A stretch of 64,000 nucleotides of DNA, from assembly GCF_963378075.1 (NCBI RefSeq), contig NZ_OY726394.1:1240001-1304000 (forward strand), read 5' to 3'. The stretch is from Mycolicibacter sp. MU0083. GTDB taxonomy: Bacteria > Actinomycetota > Actinomycetes > Mycobacteriales > Mycobacteriaceae. Within the stretch, counting starts at the first letter, position 1, and every line of letters starts with the position of its first letter. A program made the position numbers and the translations under genes. Below, piece by piece: positions 40,601 to 50,998 of this stretch. The notes under the pieces were generated by a model. The model saw only the letters and a list, made by a program, of their open reading frames with translations. It was not told the origin of the DNA and searched no databases.

Positions 40601-41323
40601 GTGTTGGTTTCCCGGCGTGACGTGTTCAAGCTCGCGGCGACGGTACCCGCTGCACTGGGGATCGGTGCCGCGCGGTCGGCGCTGCTCGGCGACGTGGCCG
40701 GTGCGGCACCGTTGGGAGTCTTGCTGGACTATTCCGCCGGGGTGCTGACCGCCGACCAGATCCGCGCGGCCGGCGCCGCCGGTGCCATCCGCTATGTCTC
40801 GGATCGCCGGCCGGGCGCCGAGTGGATGCTGGGCAAGCCGATGCGGTCAGCTGAAGCCCGTGACCTTCTGGAAGGCGGGCTCGCGGTGGTGTCCTGCTAC
40901 CAGTTCGGCAAACAGGCCACCGCGGACTGGCTGGGTGGTGAGGCGGCCGGGGTGGAGCACGGCCGCCGCGGTGCGCAATTGCACACCGCTGCCGGTGGCC
41001 CCGACGACGCCCCGATTTACGCCTCGATCGACGACAATCCGTCCTACGAGCAGTACAAACAGCAGGTGGCGCCGTATCTGCGGGGCTGGCAGTCGGTGAT
41101 CGGGGCGGAGCGCACCGGTGTCTACGCCAACTCCCCGACCATCGAGTGGGCGCTGCAGGACGGCCTCGGCGCCTATTTCTGGCAGCACAACTTCGGTTCG
41201 CCCGGCGGAACCGCCCACCCGGCGGCCAACCTCCATCAAGTGGAGATCGACCGCCGCACCGTCGGGGGCATCGGTGTGGACGTTAACGAGATCCTTCAGC
41301 CGCAGTTCGGCCGGTGGGGGTGA
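40601..41323 (+). CDS. Tat-exported DUF1906 glycoside-hydrolase-like protein (Rv2525c-like)
   Basis: The 240-residue protein starts with a twin-arginine signal (VSRRDVFKLAATVPAALG) and a DUF1906 domain of glycoside-hydrolase-like barrel fold: LLDYSAGVLTADQIRAAG, YVSDRRPGAEWM, and IYASIDDNPSYEQYKQQV with acidic residues in the candidate active site. In Mtb, Rv2525c is a Tat substrate linked to the cell envelope and drug sensitivity. It lies directly upstream of fas in the same direction, as in Mtb. The start is GTG at 40601. Confidence 0.9.
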   Translation: MLVSRRDVFKLAATVPAALGIGAARSALLGDVAGAAPLGVLLDYSAGVLTADQIRAAGAAGAIRYVSDRRPGAEWMLGKPMRSAEARDLLEGGLAVVSCYQFGKQATADWLGGEAAGVEHGRRGAQLHTAAGGPDDAPIYASIDDNPSYEQYKQQVAPYLRGWQSVIGAERTGVYANSPTIEWALQDGLGAYFWQHNFGSPGGTAHPAANLHQVEIDRRTVGGIGVDVNEILQPQFGRWG

Positions 41324-41749
41324 CCAAACCGTCGACAGCCGCCGGACCAGCAAACCGGTGCCGCGGACGGCACCGATTGCCCTGCGCTTTCGGGTTCGCG
41401 GTGTCGGACGCTGCCGACGGCGGTTGGCCGGGCCGGTTCAAAGATAACGATTAGATAACAATAGAGCCTTGATCTGCGCGGTTATAGCTACTCGACCGTA
41501 ACCCCATGCATGCAGGACGTTTGGTCATCGATGTTTACGGCCGCTGTCGGGGCCCGTCATATCCGGGGTCGGGTTACCCGAGCGTAGAACTCACCAGTAA
41601 CCAATTTGCTGCGGAAACGGCACAGGTTCTTATGACACTCTTACGGCTGTGGCGCGGCCGCGAACACGCGAGAGCCCACCACGAAGCCGGTTGTGCCGGC
41701 GGGCGTCTACGAGGACGCGACGTTAACCAGGGCAGGGGAGATACAAAAC
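41324..41749 (+). promoter_or_regulatory. Upstream region of fas, no gene; tandem AGATAAC motif
   Basis: This 426-base region holds no supported gene. At 41442-41459 AGATAAC occurs twice at an 11-base period, so the repeats face the same side of the helix, a good candidate for a regulator site. TATAGC at 41483-41488 could be a -10 box but has no clear -35 partner. The fatty-acid regulator FasR binds upstream of fas in Mtb; whether the motif here is its site cannot be told from sequence alone. Confidence 0.5.
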
Positions 41750-44700
41750 GTGACGATTCACGAACACGACCGGGTTTCCGCTGAGGGCGCTGGTTCGGGG
41801 CCGTTCGCCAGCGCATCATCCGCTCTGGTGGATCGTCTGGTGGCCGGCGAGCCCTACGCGGTCGCGTTCGGCGGGCAGGGCAGCGCCTGGCTGGAGTCCC
41901 TGGAAGAACTGGTGTCGTCGGCGGGTATCGAAACCGAACTGGCCACGCTGGCCGGTGAGGCCGACCTGCTGCTCGAACCGATCGCCGATGAACTCGTCGT
42001 CGTCCGGCCCATCGGATTCGAGCCGCTGCAATGGGTGCGAGCCCTGGCCGCCGAAGACCCCGTCCCGTCCGACAAGCAGCTGACCTCGGCCGCGGTGTCG
42101 CTGCCGGGGGTGCTGTTGACGCAGATGGCCGCGATTCGGGCGTTGCAGCGCCAGGGGCTGGATCTGTCGGCCACCCCGCCGGTCGCCATGGCCGGCCACT
42201 CGCAGGGCATCCTGGCCGTCGAATCGCTGAAGGCCGGCGGCGCCACCGACGTGCAACTGCTGGCCCTCGCCCAGCTGCTGGGGGCCGTCGGCACCCTGGT
42301 GGCCCGCCGCCGCGGGATCGCGATCCTGGGCGACCGCTCGCCGATGGTCGCGATCAGCAACGTCGAGCCGGAGCGGATTCGCGCCCTGCTTGACGACTTC
42401 GCGCAGGACGTGCGCACCGTGCTGCCGCCGGTGTTGTCCATCCGCAACGGCCGTCGCGCGGTGGTCATCACCGGCACGCCCGAACAGCTCTCCCGTTTCG
42501 AGCTGTACTGCGAGCAGATCGCCGAGAAGGAGGCGGCCGAGCGCAAGAACAAGCTGCGCGGCGGCGCCGTCTTCGCACCGGTCTTCGAACCGGTGCAGGT
42601 CGAGGTCGGTTTCCATTCGCCTCGGTTGGCCGACGGGATCGAGATCGTCGCGCAGTGGGCGGCCAGGGTCGGCCTGGATGTGGAGCTGACCCGCCGGCTC
42701 GCCGACTCGATCCTGGTGGGCCAGGTGGACTGGGTCGACGAGGTCACCACGCTGCACGAGGCCGGCGCCCGCTGGATCCTGGATCTGGGCCCCGGCGACA
42801 TCCTGACCCGGCTGACCGCGCCGGTGATCCGGGGCCTGGGCATCGGAATCGTGCCGGTGGCCACCCGGGGTGGGCAGCGCAACCTGTTCACCATCGGCGC
42901 CGTTCCCGAGGTCGCCCGGCCCTGGTCCAGCTATGCCCCGTCGGCGGTGCAGCTGCCGGACGGCCGGGTCAAGCTCGACACCAAGTTCACCCGGCTGACC
43001 GGACGGTCTCCGATCCTGCTGGCCGGCATGACGCCGACCACCGTCGACGCCAAGATCGTCGCGGCGGCCGCCAACGCCGGGCACTGGTCGGAGCTGGCCG
43101 GCGGCGGCCAGGTCACCGAGGAGATCTTCGCCGACCGGGTCGCGGAGCTGACCGAGCTTCTGGAGCCGGGCCGCACCGTCCAGTTCAACTCCCTGTTCCT
43201 GGACCCCTACCTGTGGAAGCTGCAGGTAGGCGGAAAGCGCTTGGTGCAGAAGGCCCGTGCCTCCGGCGCCCCGTTCGACGGCCTGGTCATCAGTGCCGGT
43301 ATTCCCGAGCTGGAAGAAGCCGTCGAACTCATCGAGGAGCTCAACGAGGCGGGCATCAGCCATGTGGTGTTCAAGCCCGGCACCGTCGAGCAGATCCGAT
43401 CGGTGATCCGTATCGCCGCCGAGGTGCCGACCACGCCGGTGATCGTGCACGTCGAGGGCGGCCGCGCCGGTGGCCACCACTCCTGGGAGGACCTCGACGA
43501 CCTGCTGCTGGCCACCTACTCCGAACTGCGTTCGCGCTCCAACATCACGCTGTGCGTCGGCGGCGGGATCGGGACCCCGGAGCAGGCCGCCGAATACCTG
43601 TCGGGTCGGTGGTCGCTGCAGCACGGTTTCCCGTTGATGCCGGTCGACGGCATCCTGGTGGGCACCGCGGCGATGGCGACCAAAGAAGCCACCACGTCGC
43701 CGTCGGTCAAGCAGATGCTGGTCGACACCTCGGGAACCGACCAGTGGATCGGGGCCGGAAAAGCCCAGGGCGGCATGGCTTCCTCGCGCAGCCAGCTCGG
43801 CGCCGACATCCACGAGATCGACAACGTGGCGTCGCGCTGCGGCCGGTTGCTCGACGAGGTCGCCGGCGACGGTGCGGCCGTGGCGGAACGGCGCGAGGAG
43901 ATCATCGCCGCGCTGGCCGCCACCGCCAAGCCGTACTTCGGCGACGTCGGCGAGATGACCTACGCGCAGTGGCTGCGCCGTTATGTCGAACTGGCGATCG
44001 GCGCCGGCGATTCGACCGCCGACACCGCCTCGGCGGGCAGCCCGTGGCTGGCCGAGACGTGGCGGGACCGGTTCGGCTCGATGCTGCAGCGTGCCGAGGC
44101 CCGACTGAACGAACTCGAGTCCGGGCGGATCGAGACCCTGTTCGTGGATTCAGAAGCGGGACAGGAGATTCTGGAGCGCCCCGCGGACGCCATCGCCGCG
44201 CTGATCGCGCGCTACCCCGACGCCGAGACCGTCCGGTTGCACCCCGCGGATGCGCCGTACTTCACGCAGCTGTGCAAGACGCCGGGCAAGCCCGTCAACT
44301 TCGTGCCGGTGATCGACAAGGACGTGCGCCGCTGGTGGCGCAGTGACTCGCTGTGGCAGGCGCACGACGCCCGCTACACCGCCGAGCAGGTGTGCATCAT
44401 TCCGGGTATCACCGCGGTGGCCGGCATCACCCGGGTCGATGAGCCGGTGGGTGAGCTGCTCGACCGGTTCGAGCAGGCCGCGATCGACCAGGTGCTCGAG
44501 GAGTACCGGACCGCGGGTGTGCAGCCGCAACCCGTCAGTGCCCGCCGTCGGGGCCGTACCGACGTGACCGGCCCGCTGGCGGTGCTGCTCGACGCTCCCG
44601 ACGTGCGGTGGGCGGGGCGCACCGCCACCAACCCGGTGCACCGGATCGCCGCACCCGAGGAGTGGCAGGTCCACGAGAACCGCGCCGCCACCCACCCGTC

Positions 44701-47700
44701 GACCGGGGCCCGACTGGAGGTCGCGTCGGAGTCGCACGTGGTGTTGAGCGTGCCGCTATCCGGCGTCTGGATCAGCATTCGCTTCACCGTGCCGGCGGCC
44801 GTCGTCGACGGCGCCGCCCCGCAGGTGTCGACCGAGGACGCCGCTGCCGCAATGCGTTCGGTGCTGGCGATCGCCGCCGGTGCGGACGGGCCCGACGCGC
44901 TGGCGCCGGTGCGCGACGGTGCGGCCACGGTGACGGTCGCCTGGGACCCCGAGCAGGTCGCCGATCACACCGGCGTGACCGCCACCTTCGGTGCACCGCT
45001 GGCGCCCGGGCTGACCACGGTGCCCGACGCGCTGGTCGGCCGATGCTGGCCCGCGGTGTTCGCGGCCATCGGTTCGGCCACCACCGATGCCGGGTTCCCG
45101 GTCGTCGAAGGCCTGCTGTCTCTGGTCCACCTGGACCACGCGGCACACCTGGTGGCGGACCTGCCGGCACAACCGGCCGAACTGACCGTCAGCGCAACGG
45201 CGTCGGCGGCCACCGACACCGAGGTCGGCCGGGTCGTTCCGGTCGCGGTCACCGTCAGTGCCGCCGACGGAACGGTGCTGGCCACCATGGCGGAGCGGTT
45301 CGCGATCCGTGGCCGCACCGGTGCTGCGGAGCTGACCGACCCGGTGCGGGCCGGCGGCGCGGTCTCCGACAACGCCACCGACACCCCGCGTCGGCGCCGA
45401 CGCGACGTCACCGTCACCGCGCCCATCGACATGCGGCCGTTCGCGGTGGTCTCCGGCGACCACAACCCGATCCACACCGATCGTGCCGCCGCGCTGCTGG
45501 CGGGGCTGGAATCGCCCATCGTGCACGGCATGTGGCTGTCGGCCGCAGCCCAGCACGTGGTGACCGCCACCGACGGCCAGGCCCGCCCGCCGGCCCGGCT
45601 GGTCGGCTGGACCGCCCGCTTCCTGGGCATGGTCAAGCCCGGCGACGACGTCGATTTCCGCGTCGACCGGGTCGGGATCGACCTGGGCGCAGAGGTTCTG
45701 GAGATCAGTGCCCGGATCGGATCGGATCTCGTCATGTCGGCGACCGCCCGGTTGACCGCACCCAAAACCGTCTACGCCTTCCCGGGCCAGGGCATTCAGC
45801 ACAAGGGCATGGGCATGGAGGTGCGCGCACGGTCCAAGGCCGCGCGCAAAGTGTGGGACTCGGCGGACAAGTTCACCCGCGAGACCCTCGGCTTCTCGGT
45901 GCTGCATGTGGTGCGCGACAACCCGACCAGCCTGATCGCATCCGGTGTGCACTACCAGCACCCCGAAGGCGTGCTCTACCTGACGCAGTTCACCCAGGTC
46001 GCGATGGCCACGGTGGCCGCCGCCCAGGTGGCCGAGATGCGCGAGCAGGGCGCCTTCGTCGAGGGCGCCATCGCTTGCGGACACTCCGTCGGCGAGTACA
46101 CCGCACTGGCCTGCGTCAGCGGCGTCTACGAACTCGAGGCACTGCTGGAGGTGGTGTTCCACCGCGGCTCGAAGATGCACGACATCGTGCCGCGGGATGC
46201 GATGGGCCGGTCCAACTACCGACTGGCCGCGATCCGGCCGTCGCAGATCGACCTCGACGATGCCGACGTGACCGCGTTCGTCGCCGAAATCTCCGAGCGC
46301 ACCGGAGAATTCCTGCAGATCGTCAACTTCAACCTGCGCGGGTCGCAGTATGCGATCGCCGGCACGGTGGCGGGGCTGGAGGCCCTGGAGGCCGAGGTCG
46401 AACGGCGCCGCGAGATCAGCGGCGGCAAGCGGTCCTTCATCCTGGTGCCCGGCATCGACGTGCCCTTCCACTCCAGCGTGCTGCGCATCGGCGTGGATGA
46501 CTTCCGGCGTTCGCTGGAACGGGTGATGCCGCGAGACGCCGACCCGGCGTTGCTGATCGGCCGCTACATCCCCAACCTGGTGCCCAGGCCGTTCACCCTG
46601 GACCGCGATTTCATCCAGGAGATCCGTGACCTGGTGCCGGCCGAGCCGCTCGACGAGATCCTGGCCGACTACGACACCTGGCGTAACGAGAAGCCCGCCG
46701 AGCTGTGCCGCAAGGTCGTCATCGAACTGCTGGCCTGGCAGTTCGCCAGCCCGGTGCGTTGGATCGAGACCCAGGACCTGCTGTTCACCGAGCAGGCCGC
46801 CGGCGGACTCGGGGTGGAACGGTTCGTCGAGATCGGGGTGAAGACCGCCCCGACCGTCGCCGGACTGGCCGGTAACACCCTCAAACTGCCCGAGTACGCC
46901 CACAGCACCGTGGAAGTGCTCAACGCCGAGCGGGATGCCGCCGTGCTGTTCGCCACCGACACCGACCCCGAGCCGGAGCCGGAAGAGGAAGCGCCGGTTG
47001 AGGTTTCCGCGGATGCCCCGGCAGAAGCTGCGGCACCGGCACCGGCGGCACCCGCCGCGCCGGCGGGTGCGCCGCGGCCCGACGACATCACCTTCGATGC
47101 CGCCGACGCCACCTGCGCGCTGATCGCCCTGAGCGCCAAGATGCGCATCGACCAGATCGAAGCGCTGGACTCTATCGAGTCCATCACCGACGGGGCGTCG
47201 TCGCGGCGTAACCAACTGCTGGTGGACCTGGGGTCGGAGCTGAACCTGGGCGCCATCGACGGTGCCGCCGAGGCCGACCTGGCCGGACTCAAGTCACAGG
47301 TCACCAAGCTGGCACGCACCTACAAGCCCTACGGCCCGGTGTTGACCGATGCGATCAACGACCAGCTGCGCACCGTGCTCGGGCCGTCCGGCAAGCGTCC
47401 GGGCGCCATCGCCGAACGGGTCAAGAAGACTTGGGAACTCGGCGACGGCTGGGCCAAGCACGTCACCGTCGAGGTGGCGTTGGGCACCCGCGAGGGCACC
47501 AGCGTCCGAGGCGGTGCCCTGGGCGGCCTGCACGAGGGCGCCCTGGCCGACGGCGCGGCCGTCGACAAGGCCATCGACGCGGCCGTCGGTGCCGTCGCGG
47601 CACGTCACGGTGTGGCCGTCAGCCTGCCGTCGGCCGGCGGTGGCGGCGGCGGTGCGACGGTGGATGCCGCCGCCCTGGGCGAGTTCACCGCGCAGATCAC

Positions 47701-50700
47701 CGGACGCGACGGCGTGCTCGCTTCGGCCGCCCGGCTGGTGCTGGGCCAGCTCGGCTTCGACGACCCGGTGAGCGCCCCGGCGGGTGCCACCGACGGCGAG
47801 CTGATCGAACTGGTCACCGCCGAACTGGGTTCGGACTGGCCGCGTCTGGTGGCACCGGCGTTCGACGGGCGCAAAGCGGTGCTGTTCGACGACCGCTGGG
47901 CCAGTGCCCGTGAGGATCTGGTGCGGCTGTGGCTGCAAGACGAGGGCGACATCGACGCCGACTGGCCCCGGCTCGCCGAGCGTTTCGAGGGTGCCGGTCA
48001 CGTGGTCGCCACCCAGGCCACCTGGTGGCAGGGCAAGGCGCTGGCCGACGGCAAGCAGATCCACGCCTCGCTGTACGCCCGTATCGCGGCCGGGGCGGAG
48101 AACCCGGGCCGGGGCCGCTACAGCAACGAGGTGGCGGTGGTGACCGGTGCCTCGAAGGGCTCGATCGCCGCGTCGATCGTCGGGCAGCTGCTCGACGGCG
48201 GTGCGACCGTCATCGCGACGACCTCCCGACTCGACGACGAGCGGCTGGCCTTCTACCGCAACCTGTATCGCGACCACGCCCGGTTCGGGGCGGCGCTGTG
48301 GGTGGTGCCGGCCAACATGGCCTCCTACGCCGACATCGACGCCCTGGTCGAATGGGTCGGTACCGAGCAGACACAGAACCTCGGGCCGCAGTCGATCCAT
48401 CTCAAGGACGCCCAGACCCCGACGCTGCTGTTCCCGTTCGCCGCACCGCGCGTGACCGGGGACCTGTCCGAGGCGGGTGCGCGCGCCGAGATGGAGATGA
48501 AGGTCCTGCTGTGGGCCGTCCAGCGGCTGATCGGCGGCCTGTCGAAGATCGGCGCCGAACGCGACATCGCCTCTCGGCTGCACGTGGTGCTGCCCGGCTC
48601 GCCCAACCGGGGCATGTTCGGCGGTGACGGTGCCTACGGCGAGGCCAAGGCATCGCTGGATGCGGTGGTGTCCCGCTGGAAAGCGGAGTCCTCGTGGGCT
48701 TCTCGGGTCAGCCTTGCGCATGCGCTGATCGGCTGGACCCGCGGCACCGGGCTGATGGGCCACAACGACGTCATCGTCGACGCCGTCGAGGAAGCCGGCG
48801 TCACCACCTACTCGACCGAGCAGATGGCGGCCATGCTGCTGGACCTGTGCACCGTCGAGTCCAAGGTGGCGGCCGCCAACACCCCCATCGAGGCCGACCT
48901 GACCGGCGGCCTGGCCGAGGCGAACCTGGACATGGCCGAGCTGGCCGCCCGGGCACGGGAGGAGATGACGGCCGATTCCGCGGACGGCGACGGCGACGCC
49001 ACCGAGGACGCCGCCGGCACCATCGCCGCCCTGCCGAGCCCGCCGCGCGGGTATCACCCGGCGCCCCCGCCGGCCTGGGACGACCTCGACGTCGACCCGG
49101 CCGACCTGGTGGTCATCGTCGGCGGCGCGGAACTGGGTCCGCTGGGCTCGTCGCGCACCCGCTTTGAGATGGAGGTCTCCGGCGAACTCTCGGCCGCCGG
49201 CGTGCTGGAGCTGGCCTGGACCACCGGCCTGGTCAAGTGGGAAGACGATCCCACCCCCGGCTGGTACGACACCGAGACCGGTGAGCTGGTCGACGAGGCC
49301 GAGCTGGTGGAGCGCTACCACGACGCCGTGGTGGAACGTGTCGGTGTCCGCGAGTTCGTCGACGACGGCGCGATCGACCCTGACCACGCCTCACCGCTGC
49401 TGGTCAGCGTCTTCCTGGACAAGGACTTCTCGTTCGTGGTCTCCAGCGAGGCCGACGCGCGGGCGTTCGTGGAGTTCGACCCCGAGCACACCGTGGTGCG
49501 CCCGGTGCCGGACTCGTCGGACTGGCAGGTGATCCGCAAGGCGGGCACCGAGATCCGGGTGCCGCGTAAGAGCAAGCTGTCGCGGACGGTGGGCGCGCAG
49601 ATCCCGACCGGGTTCGACCCGACGGTGTGGGGGATCAGCCAGGACATGGCCACCTCCATCGACCGGGTGGCGCTGTGGAACATCGTCGCGACCGTCGATG
49701 CGTTCCTGTCGGCGGGCTTCACCCCGACCGAGCTGCTGCGCTGGGTGCACCCGTCGCAGGTCGCCAGCACGCAGGGCACCGGCATGGGCGGCATGACCTC
49801 GATGCAGACCATGTACCACGGCAACCTGCTCGGGCGTGCCAAGCCCAACGACATCCTGCAAGAGGTGCTGCCCAACGTCGTTGCGGCACACGTCGTTCAG
49901 AGCTACGTCGGGTCCTACGGCTCGATGATCCATCCGGTGGCCGCCTGTGCCACCGGGGCGGTCTCGGTCGAGGAGGGCGTGGACAAGATCCGGCTGGGCA
50001 AGGCCGAGCTGGTGGTCACCGGCGGCTACGACGACCTGACCCTGGAAGCCATCATCGGCTTCGGTGACATGGCGGCCACCGCCGACACCGAGATGATGCG
50101 GGCCAAGGGGATCAGCGACTCGAAGTTCTCCCGCGCCAACGACCGGCGCCGGTTGGGCTTCGTCGAGGCTCAGGGCGGCGGCACCATCCTGCTGGCGCGC
50201 GGCGACCTCGCCGCCAAGATGGGGCTGCCGGTGCTGGCGGTGGTGGCCTACGCGCAGAGCTTCGCCGACGGCGTGCACACCTCGATCCCGGCCCCGGGTC
50301 TGGGGGCGCTGGGCGCCGGCCGCGGCGGCAAGGACTCGATGCTGGCCCGTTCACTGGCCAAGCTGGGGGTGGGCGCCGACGACATCGCGGTGGTCTCCAA
50401 GCACGACACCTCCACGCTGGCCAACGACCCCAACGAGACCGAGTTGCATGAGCGGCTGGCCGACTCGCTGGGTCGCTCCGAGGGGGCGCCGCTGTTCGTG
50501 GTCAGTCAGAAGAGCCTGACCGGGCACGCCAAGGGCGGTGCGGCCGTCTTCCAGATGATGGGCCTGTGCCAGGTCCTGCGCGACGGCGTCATCCCGCCCA
50601 ACCGCAGCCTGGACTGCGTCGACGACGAGTTGGCCACCGCCGGTCACCTGGTGTGGGTACGCGAGACGCTGGAGATGGGGGAGAAGTTCCCGCTCAAGGC

Positions 50701-50998
50701 CGGTCTGGTCACCAGCCTCGGCTTCGGGCACGTGTCCGGTCTGGTCGCACTGGTGCACCCGGCGGCGTTCCTGGCGGCACTGGACCCGAGCCAGCGCGCC
50801 GCCTACACCGAGCAGGCCAACGCCCGGCTGCTGGCCGGCCAGCGCCGGCTCGCCTCGGCGATCGCCGGCGGCAAGCCGCTCTACGAGCGGCCCGCGGACC
50901 GGCGGTTCGACCACGACTCGTCGGAGAAGCGCCAGGAGTCGGCCATGCTGCTCAACCCGGCGGCACGGCTCGGCGACGGCGACGTCTACATCGGCTGA
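41750..50998 (+). CDS. fas: Type I fatty acid synthase (single-chain FAS-I)
   Basis: The 3,082-residue protein makes C16-C26 acyl-CoA for phospholipids and mycolic acids. Domains in order: acyltransferase (Ser151 in GHSQG), enoyl reductase barrel (LAGMTPTTVDAKIV, about 410-870), dehydratase hot-dog (SGDHNPIHTDRAA, about 1230), malonyl/palmitoyl transferase (Ser1446 in GHSVGEYT), an Ala/Pro linker, ACP (Ser1817 in DGASS as the likely phosphopantetheine site), ketoreductase (VTGASKGSIAAS, about 2127) and ketosynthase (Cys2733 in AACATGA, His in KHDTSTLANDP). Mtb FAS has 3,069 residues. GTG at 41750 follows GGGGAG at 41735-41740; the frame upstream to 41693 is not conserved. Its partner acpS no longer follows directly. 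Confidence 0.98.
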   Translation: MTIHEHDRVSAEGAGSGPFASASSALVDRLVAGEPYAVAFGGQGSAWLESLEELVSSAGIETELATLAGEADLLLEPIADELVVVRPIGFEPLQWVRALAAEDPVPSDKQLTSAAVSLPGVLLTQMAAIRALQRQGLDLSATPPVAMAGHSQGILAVESLKAGGATDVQLLALAQLLGAVGTLVARRRGIAILGDRSPMVAISNVEPERIRALLDDFAQDVRTVLPPVLSIRNGRRAVVITGTPEQLSRFELYCEQIAEKEAAERKNKLRGGAVFAPVFEPVQVEVGFHSPRLADGIEIVAQWAARVGLDVELTRRLADSILVGQVDWVDEVTTLHEAGARWILDLGPGDILTRLTAPVIRGLGIGIVPVATRGGQRNLFTIGAVPEVARPWSSYAPSAVQLPDGRVKLDTKFTRLTGRSPILLAGMTPTTVDAKIVAAAANAGHWSELAGGGQVTEEIFADRVAELTELLEPGRTVQFNSLFLDPYLWKLQVGGKRLVQKARASGAPFDGLVISAGIPELEEAVELIEELNEAGISHVVFKPGTVEQIRSVIRIAAEVPTTPVIVHVEGGRAGGHHSWEDLDDLLLATYSELRSRSNITLCVGGGIGTPEQAAEYLSGRWSLQHGFPLMPVDGILVGTAAMATKEATTSPSVKQMLVDTSGTDQWIGAGKAQGGMASSRSQLGADIHEIDNVASRCGRLLDEVAGDGAAVAERREEIIAALAATAKPYFGDVGEMTYAQWLRRYVELAIGAGDSTADTASAGSPWLAETWRDRFGSMLQRAEARLNELESGRIETLFVDSEAGQEILERPADAIAALIARYPDAETVRLHPADAPYFTQLCKTPGKPVNFVPVIDKDVRRWWRSDSLWQAHDARYTAEQVCIIPGITAVAGITRVDEPVGELLDRFEQAAIDQVLEEYRTAGVQPQPVSARRRGRTDVTGPLAVLLDAPDVRWAGRTATNPVHRIAAPEEWQVHENRAATHPSTGARLEVASESHVVLSVPLSGVWISIRFTVPAAVVDGAAPQVSTEDAAAAMRSVLAIAAGADGPDALAPVRDGAATVTVAWDPEQVADHTGVTATFGAPLAPGLTTVPDALVGRCWPAVFAAIGSATTDAGFPVVEGLLSLVHLDHAAHLVADLPAQPAELTVSATASAATDTEVGRVVPVAVTVSAADGTVLATMAERFAIRGRTGAAELTDPVRAGGAVSDNATDTPRRRRRDVTVTAPIDMRPFAVVSGDHNPIHTDRAAALLAGLESPIVHGMWLSAAAQHVVTATDGQARPPARLVGWTARFLGMVKPGDDVDFRVDRVGIDLGAEVLEISARIGSDLVMSATARLTAPKTVYAFPGQGIQHKGMGMEVRARSKAARKVWDSADKFTRETLGFSVLHVVRDNPTSLIASGVHYQHPEGVLYLTQFTQVAMATVAAAQVAEMREQGAFVEGAIACGHSVGEYTALACVSGVYELEALLEVVFHRGSKMHDIVPRDAMGRSNYRLAAIRPSQIDLDDADVTAFVAEISERTGEFLQIVNFNLRGSQYAIAGTVAGLEALEAEVERRREISGGKRSFILVPGIDVPFHSSVLRIGVDDFRRSLERVMPRDADPALLIGRYIPNLVPRPFTLDRDFIQEIRDLVPAEPLDEILADYDTWRNEKPAELCRKVVIELLAWQFASPVRWIETQDLLFTEQAAGGLGVERFVEIGVKTAPTVAGLAGNTLKLPEYAHSTVEVLNAERDAAVLFATDTDPEPEPEEEAPVEVSADAPAEAAAPAPAAPAAPAGAPRPDDITFDAADATCALIALSAKMRIDQIEALDSIESITDGASSRRNQLLVDLGSELNLGAIDGAAEADLAGLKSQVTKLARTYKPYGPVLTDAINDQLRTVLGPSGKRPGAIAERVKKTWELGDGWAKHVTVEVALGTREGTSVRGGALGGLHEGALADGAAVDKAIDAAVGAVAARHGVAVSLPSAGGGGGGATVDAAALGEFTAQITGRDGVLASAARLVLGQLGFDDPVSAPAGATDGELIELVTAELGSDWPRLVAPAFDGRKAVLFDDRWASAREDLVRLWLQDEGDIDADWPRLAERFEGAGHVVATQATWWQGKALADGKQIHASLYARIAAGAENPGRGRYSNEVAVVTGASKGSIAASIVGQLLDGGATVIATTSRLDDERLAFYRNLYRDHARFGAALWVVPANMASYADIDALVEWVGTEQTQNLGPQSIHLKDAQTPTLLFPFAAPRVTGDLSEAGARAEMEMKVLLWAVQRLIGGLSKIGAERDIASRLHVVLPGSPNRGMFGGDGAYGEAKASLDAVVSRWKAESSWASRVSLAHALIGWTRGTGLMGHNDVIVDAVEEAGVTTYSTEQMAAMLLDLCTVESKVAAANTPIEADLTGGLAEANLDMAELAARAREEMTADSADGDGDATEDAAGTIAALPSPPRGYHPAPPPAWDDLDVDPADLVVIVGGAELGPLGSSRTRFEMEVSGELSAAGVLELAWTTGLVKWEDDPTPGWYDTETGELVDEAELVERYHDAVVERVGVREFVDDGAIDPDHASPLLVSVFLDKDFSFVVSSEADARAFVEFDPEHTVVRPVPDSSDWQVIRKAGTEIRVPRKSKLSRTVGAQIPTGFDPTVWGISQDMATSIDRVALWNIVATVDAFLSAGFTPTELLRWVHPSQVASTQGTGMGGMTSMQTMYHGNLLGRAKPNDILQEVLPNVVAAHVVQSYVGSYGSMIHPVAACATGAVSVEEGVDKIRLGKAELVVTGGYDDLTLEAIIGFGDMAATADTEMMRAKGISDSKFSRANDRRRLGFVEAQGGGTILLARGDLAAKMGLPVLAVVAYAQSFADGVHTSIPAPGLGALGAGRGGKDSMLARSLAKLGVGADDIAVVSKHDTSTLANDPNETELHERLADSLGRSEGAPLFVVSQKSLTGHAKGGAAVFQMMGLCQVLRDGVIPPNRSLDCVDDELATAGHLVWVRETLEMGEKFPLKAGLVTSLGFGHVSGLVALVHPAAFLAALDPSQRAAYTEQANARLLAGQRRLASAIAGGKPLYERPADRRFDHDSSEKRQESAMLLNPAARLGDGDVYIG

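Noticed and set aside
41693..41749. Upstream extension of fas
   Set aside because: GTG at 41750 has a good ribosome site and matches the mycobacterial FAS start (TIHEHDRVSA); the extension is not conserved.
41816..49387. Three very long minus-strand frames opposite fas (e.g. 41816-43813, 44756-47215, 47294-49387)
   Set aside because: They mirror the fas reading frame in high-GC DNA and encode low-complexity Arg/Gly/Asp/His-rich sequence without domains.
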